Shown in pieces: positions 57,684 to 64,000 of a stretch of 64,000 nt of DNA; positions within the stretch are counted from its first letter, which is position 1, and every line of letters begins with the position of its first letter. The stretch covers positions 1 through 64,000 of the forward strand of contig CAZKRL010000006.1 in the NCBI GenBank assembly GCA_964555295.1, read 5' to 3'. Source of the stretch: CAZKRL01 sp964555295 (GTDB taxonomy: Bacteria; Bacteroidota; Bacteroidia; Flavobacteriales_D; Sanyastnellaceae). A program made the translations under genes and the position numbers. The notes beneath the pieces were generated by a model. It ran no database searches. It was not told where the DNA came from and saw only the letters and a list, made by a program, of their open reading frames with translations.

Positions 57684-58373
57684 ATGTCTATGAAAACAAT
57701 TTTACTTTCACTCGCCTGCATGTGCTTATGTGTCGGCGCATTTGCCCAAACTCAAAAGGATTATATCGAGATTACAGCGTCGGATTCCATCCACTTGCGG
57801 ACTATTTCATATAATTATGTCATTAAGCTGAACGACTACGCTTGGGCTGAAGACATGGATGAGCGTGGCAAAATCAATAATGATAATCGCACGAAGGCAT
57901 CAAATTTAGAAACGATTAAAACGGAACTTAATCGTGCAGGAATTAAATTCCGACATTATAAACCTGAATCAAACTATTCCTTGCCAAAGCAGAATCAGAA
58001 TGGTGAGAAGTTGATATTCGACTTCGCGAGTAGACAGGAAATTTCCGATATGATTGATATTGTAGATAAATACAAAGGATTAATTGGAGAGCAGACCAGC
58101 ATGACTCGAGAGCCTGTTACGGATGAGATGCAGGCAAAACTGTATATGAAGGTGTACGACGACGCTGTTGAGAAGGCAAAAATGATGGCCGAAGCCTCAC
58201 ATCGAAAACTTGGTAAAGTAATTAGTATCGTTCCACAAGCCACCTCATCGGAGGCACCTTTTAATATGTTCAGCAATATGTTTGCGGCTTTCTCAGGCGG
58301 AGCATCCCAAGATGAAAATTTTCAAGGTGTCTCGCAGATGACCTGTACGTTCAAATTTGAACTAATAGACTAA
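57684..58373 (+). CDS. Secreted SIMPL-like (DUF541) protein
   Basis: A 229-residue exported protein with signal peptide (ending GAFAQ). The pattern IEITASDSIHLRTISYNYVIKL, then KAKMMAEASHRKLGKVISI near the C-terminus resembles the SIMPL/DUF541 family of unknown function. The gene sits between the two copies of the direct repeat. I keep the family call as probable because the typical mid-region is diverged. Confidence 0.65.
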   Translation: MSMKTILLSLACMCLCVGAFAQTQKDYIEITASDSIHLRTISYNYVIKLNDYAWAEDMDERGKINNDNRTKASNLETIKTELNRAGIKFRHYKPESNYSLPKQNQNGEKLIFDFASRQEISDMIDIVDKYKGLIGEQTSMTREPVTDEMQAKLYMKVYDDAVEKAKMMAEASHRKLGKVISIVPQATSSEAPFNMFSNMFAAFSGGASQDENFQGVSQMTCTFKFELID

Positions 58374-58453
58374 CCTCGCCAACCACGGCGTTTGTCTATT
58401 TTAAGAACTTCATAAAGTCCAATTAAACGGGCGCGATTATCACATAATCGGAA

Positions 58454-58851
58454 TCTCCATCATCGAACAGATGGGCGATGTGACCGGTAAGACCTTGATT
58501 GATGCCACCAACTCGGTGCGGCAGGCGCCCGATCCCTATCCAACGGTGTATCATGCATTGGCCGACAAGACCTCTGGCGAAGTGGTGAAGTGTTTCAACT
58601 CTACAGGTTTTGAAAACATGCTCAATCCCATCTATAATGGCGAAGGCATCGATATGTTTATGGCCGGCGACAGTGCCGGAGCAAAAGCAGTTGCTGCGCG
58701 ATTGGCCTTGGATATCGGTTTTGCATCTTGCTGGGACTTTGGCAAGGCCGACAAGGTGGAGCTACTCGAGAAATTCGCATTGTCGTGGATCAACCTTGCC
58801 ATCATGCAGGGCCATGGACGTGCGATGGCGTTTAAGGTGGTGAAACGGTGA
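58454..58851 (+). pseudogene. 5'-truncated duplicate of the F420 reductase-like gene
   Basis: The frame from ATG 58471 encodes 126 residues almost identical to the last 126 of the gene at 56608 (GDVTGKTLIDATNSVRQ to the AFKVVKR end). The N-terminal dinucleotide-binding half is absent and an in-frame stop lies upstream (58402-58404), so a working enzyme is not expected. The homology begins abruptly at 58454. It could still make a stable helical-domain peptide, but I treat it as a gene fragment. Confidence 0.88.
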
Positions 58852-58938
58852 TTTTTTTTATACCCTTGAGGATACTTTACTTCTGTTAGAACGTCGTTAC
58901 TAAGTTTCACATGCCAACAGAAATGGCAAATCAAAATT

Positions 58939-59352
58939 TCATTTCCCTTGAATCGGAAACTTAAAAAACCTTCCCCAACAGATGAAGACACATAGACCCA
59001 AAAACAACACGCTTGACAAGATGGGTTCGCCGTGGGATAAATGAAATTTCGTCGCAAGGATCATAACGACACCAAGTCCGGCAGATGATATTGGCGTTAA
59101 CACCGGCCATATTCTAAACATGGATGGCAATATCAAACCGACTGCACCCAATAATTCAGCAAGACCTATAATTCTTACAGTAAGCTCATCGTAGCTATGA
59201 ACAAACGACATCCCAATCGCTGCTAGCTGTTCAATCTGTTGGAATAGTTTGAGATAGCCTGCCCAGCCAAAAAGAAATGCAAGTAGAATTTGTACCAACC
59301 ATAGAATGACCAAAAGAATTTTTGGCTTAACTGAATCATTGCCTTTCTGCAT
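58939..59352 (-). CDS. DoxX-family membrane protein
   Basis: A 137-residue protein with four hydrophobic helices. The start (ILLVILWLVQILLAFLFGWAG then YLKLFQQ) and the central IIGLAELLGAVGLILPS match the DoxX family, implicated in redox or thiol functions in some bacteria. The local role is unknown. Confidence 0.88.
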   Translation of the reverse strand: MQKGNDSVKPKILLVILWLVQILLAFLFGWAGYLKLFQQIEQLAAIGMSFVHSYDELTVRIIGLAELLGAVGLILPSMFRIWPVLTPISSAGLGVVMILATKFHLSHGEPILSSVLFLGLCVFICWGRFFKFPIQGK

Positions 59353-59389
59353 TGTGATTATTTTTTGTGTGCTAAGGTATTGACCTCAT

Positions 59390-60076
59390 TCACTTACTAA
59401 AATATTTCATATACCTCAAGCCACGAGGAACATAATCTCGGCTATGAGTTTGGGCTACACCATTTGAAGGAAAAGGTGAACCCGTATTATGAATATGGAA
59501 TGCGTCCCGATACCTGCCAGACTCAAGATAGGAACCATAATTCAATTTCATCCATTTACATGCCAATCGAACCGCCTCCTGACCATCAACAATATCATCC
59601 ACATTCACCCCTAATTTTATACTCTGATAACCCATCAATTGAAACGGACCCCAGCTGGTAGCCAATTTTCTCAAATCATCATCACTGAGACCTTCCAAAT
59701 CGCTCGACTTGATTCCCTCAAAATCATCTCGCTTACCGTTTTGTAATTTCACGAGTCGCTTGTATATGTGAGGTTCGAACCGAGATCCCGCTGGCCGCTC
59801 ACCCCCGCATTCCAAAACGGCCAAGGCGAGTAGATACTCTAATTGCACGTTTTCTTGTTGCGAAATAGTTTCAAATAATTCCTGATAATTATGCTTACAC
59901 CATTCCTGTTCAGAAATCCCAAGAGGCCGCGCGTTAACCTGAATATCCATTCCAAACTCATGGTTCAGCCATGCTGCAAGATAATACCGAGAAGAATAAA
60001 TGATACCCACGGATAGCACCACAGTAGCCATAACCCAGGTCCATTTGGTCATTCGTATTCCCCTTTTCCTACCCAT
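59390..60076 (-). CDS. Membrane-anchored lysozyme-like protein
   Basis: A 228-residue protein with one N-terminal hydrophobic segment (TWVMATVVLSVGIIYSS) serving as anchor or signal. The body has a lysozyme-like fold pattern: LALAVLECGGE with the likely catalytic Glu, then FEPHIYKRL, TSWGPFQLMGYQS and a terminal THSRDYVPRGLRYMKYF. It should cleave peptidoglycan glycans, near N-acetylmuramidase and transglycosylase groups; the exact family is uncertain. ATG 60052 is a possible shorter start. Confidence 0.65.
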   Translation of the reverse strand: MGRKRGIRMTKWTWVMATVVLSVGIIYSSRYYLAAWLNHEFGMDIQVNARPLGISEQEWCKHNYQELFETISQQENVQLEYLLALAVLECGGERPAGSRFEPHIYKRLVKLQNGKRDDFEGIKSSDLEGLSDDDLRKLATSWGPFQLMGYQSIKLGVNVDDIVDGQEAVRLACKWMKLNYGSYLESGRYRDAFHIHNTGSPFPSNGVAQTHSRDYVPRGLRYMKYFSK

Positions 60077-60128
60077 AAAATCTCAATCTCCAAAGATAGC
60101 GCTCTAACTAAATAATTACATTCGCACC

Positions 60129-61154
60129 ATGCCCGCCAACAAATATGCCCTGCTGAGATACCGTATCATCGATCGTTGTATCAATAATCCTGGTCGTCCA
60201 TTCCCAACCAGAGAACAATTGCGACAAGAATGCGAAGACGCGCTCTATGGGAGTGGCGGAGAAGCGATTTCCCTGAGTACAATCGACAAGGATATCAATG
60301 CGATGCGCAATGAGAGTGAACTGGGTTACTACGCGCCCATTAAATTCAGTAGAACCCATGGCGGCTACTATTACGATCAGGATGGTTATTCCATCGAGCA
60401 ACTATCATTGAACGACGAAGACCTTGAGGCCATTCATTTTGCCACTGCAACCTTAGAACAATTCCGACATATTCCCTTTCTCAAACAATACGAAAGCGCA
60501 ATTGAAAAAATCGTATCACGGGTGCGCATTACTCCAAACCCCAACGAAGAAGGGCTGGATAAATTCATTCAGTTTGAAACATCATCTGTAACCAGAGGTA
60601 CATCGCACTTGGGCAAGCTGTTACAAAATATCAGGTCGCAACAAATGGTGCGCATCAAGTATCGGAAATTCTCAGATGACAAAGTGAAGGAATATCTGCT
60701 TCATCCTTTATTGTTGAAGGAGTATAGCAATCGATGGTACTTGATTGCACGGAATGATGAAAGCCGTAAGATTCAAACATTCGGACTGGAACGCATTGAA
60801 CACCTTGAACTCGGTGAAAAGGTTTTCGAACCTGATCCTGACTTTGATCCGGAAATCATCTTTCGTTATAGCATTGGAATCACCGAAGCAAAGGAGAAAC
60901 CCCTTATGGTAGTATTAGAAACAGATCTCGCACTGGGAAGGTTCCTTGATTCGCAACCGATTCATCCATCACAAAAATCAAGCATTACAGATAAGGGAAG
61001 AATGAAATTTGAACTCTTTGTTACTCTGACCCCTGAGTTGCTGACTCTTATCATGGGCTATGGGAATCAGATGAAAGTTATCGCACCTCCAAGACTACAA
61101 AAAATGGTTACAGACAAACTCAAGGCCACTCTTGATTTGTACAATAATTCTTAG
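60129..61154 (+). CDS. WYL-domain transcriptional regulator
   Basis: A 341-residue regulator. The N-terminus is a winged helix (LLRYRIIDRCINNPG, LSTIDKDINAMRNES), and the WYL domain follows at ~170-260 (RIKYRKFSDDKVKEYLLHPLL, NRWYLIARNDESRKIQTFGLERI) with the WCX extension to the end. WYL domains sense nucleotides or single-stranded DNA in several systems. It is followed by a DUF1801 gene four bases later. No defence genes are adjacent. Confidence 0.88.
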   Translation: MPANKYALLRYRIIDRCINNPGRPFPTREQLRQECEDALYGSGGEAISLSTIDKDINAMRNESELGYYAPIKFSRTHGGYYYDQDGYSIEQLSLNDEDLEAIHFATATLEQFRHIPFLKQYESAIEKIVSRVRITPNPNEEGLDKFIQFETSSVTRGTSHLGKLLQNIRSQQMVRIKYRKFSDDKVKEYLLHPLLLKEYSNRWYLIARNDESRKIQTFGLERIEHLELGEKVFEPDPDFDPEIIFRYSIGITEAKEKPLMVVLETDLALGRFLDSQPIHPSQKSSITDKGRMKFELFVTLTPELLTLIMGYGNQMKVIAPPRLQKMVTDKLKATLDLYNNS

Positions 61155-61158
61155 TGTA

Positions 61159-61629
61159 ATGAAAGCAAAAGGAACAACGATTGAAGAGATTCTCGCGGGC
61201 ATCGATGATGAGCGAAGAGAGGCGTTTCTGCAATTGCATAAAACTATTGTTGAACATCTGCCCGCGGGCTTTGAGCCGGGGATCAGTTATGGTGGATTGG
61301 GATATGTAATTCCGCATAGTATATATCCGGGCGGTTACCATTGTAAACCACAGGAGCCATTACCCTTTGCAGGAATAGCAGCCCAAAAAGGATCCATCAA
61401 TTTTTACCACATGGGATTGTATGCCGACCCCTCATTAATGAGCTGGTTCGTTGAGGAGTTTCCCAAACATTCAAAACGTAAACTTGATATGGGGAAGAGT
61501 TGTGTGCGATTCAAAAACCATCAGGAAATCCCCATGAGTCTGATCGGAGAGTTGATGAAAAAAATGACGGCACAACAATGGATTGATTTGTACGAGAAAC
61601 TCTATCATCCGAAAAAGAAGACCAAGTAA
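61159..61629 (+). CDS. DUF1801-family protein
   Basis: From ATG 61159 the protein has 156 residues, with IEEILAGIDDERREAFLQLHK, GFEPGISYGGLGYVIP, and INFYHMGLYAD then SCVRFKNHQEIP, the DUF1801 pattern. The function is unknown. The frame can be extended to 61132 inside the WYL gene, but the family start fits here. It is coupled to the WYL regulator (four bases). Confidence 0.85.
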   Translation: MKAKGTTIEEILAGIDDERREAFLQLHKTIVEHLPAGFEPGISYGGLGYVIPHSIYPGGYHCKPQEPLPFAGIAAQKGSINFYHMGLYADPSLMSWFVEEFPKHSKRKLDMGKSCVRFKNHQEIPMSLIGELMKKMTAQQWIDLYEKLYHPKKKTK

Positions 61630-61791
61630 AGCTTATTGAATTCATAGCAGATCATCTGCAAAATCTGGCCATCAATTGCACTCCGGGGAAAACGTGCTTT
61701 TGATTTGCGCAGTTCATTTATCGCACGATCTGATGCGGATTTTTGTGATCCTGCAGCTCCCACTATCTTCGCGCTCCCGAAAAAAATCATT

Positions 61792-63741
61792 ATGATTCAA
61801 ATTACTCTGCCCGATGGCAGTATGCGCAGCGTTGATAAAGGCACCACGGCAATGCAAATTGCTGCTTCTATCAGCGAAGGCCTTGCCCGAAATGTATTGA
61901 GCGCCGAGGTCAATGGCGTTGTTGTTGATGCCTCACAGCCTATTCATGGCGACGCTACTCTCAAGCTTCTCACCTGGAACGATGAGGCAGGAAAAAGCAC
62001 GATGTGGCATTCCTCTGCGCACATTATGGCGGAAGCGATTGAAGCTCATTACCCGGGCGTAAAACTCGCAATTGGTCCACCCATCGAAAACGGATTCTAC
62101 TACGACGTCGATTTTGGTGATGTGGAATTTTCTCAAAGTGATTTTACCAAGATCGAAAAGACCATGCTCGATCTGGCACGTCAAAAAAATGAATTCATTC
62201 GAAAGGAGATTTCCAAAACTGAAGCAATTGCTTATTTCAAGGAGAAAGGCGATCCATATAAATTGGAGTTAATTGATGGTCTGGAAGACGGACAAATCAC
62301 TTTTTACACGCAGGGTAATTTTACCGATTTGTGTCGCGGTCCGCACATTCCAAACACCGGCTTCATCAAGGCCGCCAAACTATTGAATGTCGCAGGAGCT
62401 TATTGGCGTGGTGATGAGAAAAACAAAATGCTCACTCGCGTCTATGCTATCACCTTTCCTAAGCAGTCAGAACTCGATGAATATCTGAAACTACTTGAAG
62501 AAGCTAAAAAACGGGATCACCGCAAACTCGGAAAGGAGCTAGGCCTTTTTGCTTTCTCTCAAAAAGTGGGGAGCGGTTTGCCTCTCTGGTTACCAAAAGG
62601 CACTGACTTACGTCAGCGACTCACCGCATTCCTTACCAATGCCCAAAAGAAAATGGGATATGTGCAGGTCATGACACCCCACATTGGTTCCAAAGAATTG
62701 TATGTTACCAGCGGTCATTGGGACAAATACGGCAAGGATAGTTTCCAGCCCATCGCTACACCACAAGAGGGTGAGATGTATATGCTCAAACCCATGAATT
62801 GTCCGCACCACTGCGAGATTTTTAAAACTGAACCTAGATCATACAAAGACTTGCCATTGCGACTTGCAGAGTTCGGCACGGTGTATCGCTATGAGCAGAC
62901 CGGAGAATTGCATGGACTCACCCGAGTTCGTGGATTCACCCAAGATGATGCTCACATCTTCTGCACCCCCGAGCAGGTGAAACAAGAAGTAGGCAAGGTG
63001 ATCGACTTGGTGTTATACATCTTCAAGACATTGGATTTTCCGGATTTTCTTGCACAAGTGTCGCTGCGGCATCAAACGGATCGATCGAAGTATATCGGTT
63101 CTGATGAAAACTGGGAAAAGGCCGAAAAGGGCATTCAGGAAGTGGCTGCGGAAAAGGGATTGCGCACGGTTGTTGAATATGGTGAAGCCGCCTTCTACGG
63201 GCCGAAGCTCGACTTTATGGTAAGAGATGCTATCGGTCGTAAATGGCAATTGGGAACGGTACAAATTGATTACAACTTACCCGAGCGTTTTGAGCTTGAA
63301 TATACGGGCTCAGACAATCAGAAACACCGACCCGTGATGATTCACCGCGCGCCATTTGGCTCGATGGAAAGATTCGTGGCCATATTGATTGAGCATTGTG
63401 CCGGACAATTTCCGCTTTGGCTCACGCCGGAGCAGGTCAGAATATTACCCGTTTCCGAAAAATTCAATGAATATGCAAGAACTGTCTCAACGAAGCTGAA
63501 TTCTTACGATATTCGCGCCCTCGTTGACGAAAGGAACGAAAAAGTAGGGAAAAAAATCCGTGAAGCGGAGCTTGAAAAAGTGCCCTATATGTTGGTAGTA
63601 GGCGACGAGGAAATGCAGGCGGGCAGTGTATCTGCGCGTAAGAAGGGGGAAGGAGATATCGGTGCTTTGAGCATCGATGATTTCGCATCCAAAGTCAACG
63701 CGGAGGTTGCGGCAATGCTGGCAGGAGAAATTGGATATTAA
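61792..63741 (+). CDS. thrS: Threonyl-tRNA synthetase
   Basis: From ATG 61792 the protein has 649 residues. The TGS domain (IQITLPDGSMRSVDKGTTA) starts it, followed by the editing/SAD region with HSSAHIMAEAI (~80-90), and the class II catalytic core with the zinc-ligand motif MNCPHHCEIF, RYEQTGELHGLTRVRGF and HRAPFGSMERF. The anticodon-binding domain closes it. A frame open to 61705 adds 29 residues not found in the family, so ATG 61792 is chosen. infC follows directly. Confidence 0.97.
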   Translation: MIQITLPDGSMRSVDKGTTAMQIAASISEGLARNVLSAEVNGVVVDASQPIHGDATLKLLTWNDEAGKSTMWHSSAHIMAEAIEAHYPGVKLAIGPPIENGFYYDVDFGDVEFSQSDFTKIEKTMLDLARQKNEFIRKEISKTEAIAYFKEKGDPYKLELIDGLEDGQITFYTQGNFTDLCRGPHIPNTGFIKAAKLLNVAGAYWRGDEKNKMLTRVYAITFPKQSELDEYLKLLEEAKKRDHRKLGKELGLFAFSQKVGSGLPLWLPKGTDLRQRLTAFLTNAQKKMGYVQVMTPHIGSKELYVTSGHWDKYGKDSFQPIATPQEGEMYMLKPMNCPHHCEIFKTEPRSYKDLPLRLAEFGTVYRYEQTGELHGLTRVRGFTQDDAHIFCTPEQVKQEVGKVIDLVLYIFKTLDFPDFLAQVSLRHQTDRSKYIGSDENWEKAEKGIQEVAAEKGLRTVVEYGEAAFYGPKLDFMVRDAIGRKWQLGTVQIDYNLPERFELEYTGSDNQKHRPVMIHRAPFGSMERFVAILIEHCAGQFPLWLTPEQVRILPVSEKFNEYARTVSTKLNSYDIRALVDERNEKVGKKIREAELEKVPYMLVVGDEEMQAGSVSARKKGEGDIGALSIDDFASKVNAEVAAMLAGEIGY

Positions 63742-63749
63742 TTAAAAAC

Positions 63750-63755
63750 AGGAGG
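63750..63755 (+). promoter_or_regulatory. Shine-Dalgarno sequence for infC
   Basis: A full AGGAGG lies four bases before the ATT start at 63760. Strong Shine-Dalgarno sequences are rare in Bacteroidota, so it decides the start. Confidence 0.7.
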
Positions 63756-63759
63756 ACAC

Positions 63760-64000
63760 ATTAACACGACACCTAACAGGCCACAGAGAGGCAGAAGATC
63801 GCTGGAACCTGAGCACAATCTGAACGAGAGAATAACCGCTGCGGAGATTCGCCTAGTGGGCGACAATGTGGAGCAGGGAGTTTACACCAGGGCGCAGGCA
63901 CTGAAGATTGCTCAAGAGCTTGAACTTGATTTGATTGAGATCTCAGGTAGCGCGAATCCACCGGTATGCAGAATTTGGGATTACAAAAAATTTCTGTACG
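63760..64000 (+). CDS. infC: Translation initiation factor IF-3 (3' end off the window)
   Basis: No ATG or GTG start occurs before the conserved part, but ATT at 63760 opens a frame reading INTTPNRPQRGRRSLEPEH, then NERITAAEIRLVGDN, QALKIAQELELDLIEISG and PPVCRIWDYKKFLY, which is the IF-3 N-domain. infC classically starts with ATT or another rare codon, which lets IF-3 repress its own translation. The start is 18 bases after the thrS stop, and the thrS-infC order is conserved, usually followed by rpmI and rplT. Confidence 0.92.
   Translation, partial: MNTTPNRPQRGRRSLEPEHNLNERITAAEIRLVGDNVEQGVYTRAQALKIAQELELDLIEISGSANPPVCRIWDYKKFLY

Noticed and set aside
59761..59790. GGTTCGAACC, like a tRNA T-loop
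   Set aside because: It lies in the coding frame of the lysozyme-like gene and no cloverleaf can be drawn around it.

Overview
The window looks like a chromosomal piece of a Bacteroidota genome, most likely a Flavobacteriia-type organism. The evidence is a type IX secretion system (T9SS) signature (a PorT-like barrel, a PorE-like TPR/PD40/OmpA protein, a large secreted protein with a T9SS sorting domain and a decayed sorting-domain fragment), a Rho with a long charged insertion, a fused SecDF, a DnaX lacking the zinc module, DUF4199, DUF4476 and DUF3293 proteins, and promoter-like TTG...TAnnTTTG elements. Nothing points to a phage, plasmid, CRISPR array or insertion sequence. No tRNA or rRNA gene was recognised.

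Layout. 1-3955 (minus): the 5' part of a giant secreted BNR-repeat protein ending in MopE-type Cys/Asp repeats, cut by the window edge inside an exact 198-bp tandem repeat. 4130-8448: PorE-like envelope protein, polysaccharide flippase, DUF4476 protein. 8513-10318: promoter, a structured leader resembling the SAM-I riboswitch clan, metK and a DUF3293 gene. 10322-14023 (minus): gyrA and a TPR protein. 14264-21049: one 2262-codon reading frame (TPR, PD40, coiled coils, two SPOR domains) broken by a single in-frame TGA. 21105-24946: apaG, an acetyltransferase and an FG-GAP/ASPIC T9SS cargo closed by a clear terminator. 25368-31244 (minus): a tight operon rho, DUF4199, porT, a nucleotide-sugar dehydratase and a TraB/GumN protein. 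31341-34681 (minus): ettA and a transglutaminase-like protein. 34783-37142: a Tyr/Asn/Gly-rich lipoprotein and a FadL-type barrel. 37132-44819: SPFH protein, sugar epimerase, der, SGNH hydrolase, hslR, dnaX (with a 10-N assembly gap) and an asparaginase. 45098-53156: small membrane protein, cinA, rpmB, SUMF1 lipoprotein, secDF, HEAT/cyclophilin lipoprotein. 53266-61629: histidine kinase, T9SS type B tail pseudogene, AHSA1/VOC/HxlR cluster divergent from an F420-reductase-like gene, a SIMPL protein, a 5'-truncated copy of the reductase, DoxX, lysozyme-like, WYL and DUF1801 genes. 61792-64000: thrS followed by infC, which starts at ATT.

The genes are mostly housekeeping (replication, translation, protein export, methionine/SAM) mixed with envelope functions (T9SS, surface polysaccharide, lipoproteins, peptidoglycan binding). 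The observations most worth a second look are the metK leader RNA with its matched promoter, the TGA-interrupted giant envelope protein, the partial gene duplication with a perfectly conserved core, the T9SS tail relic, the misframed dnaX gap, and the exact repeats at the left edge.
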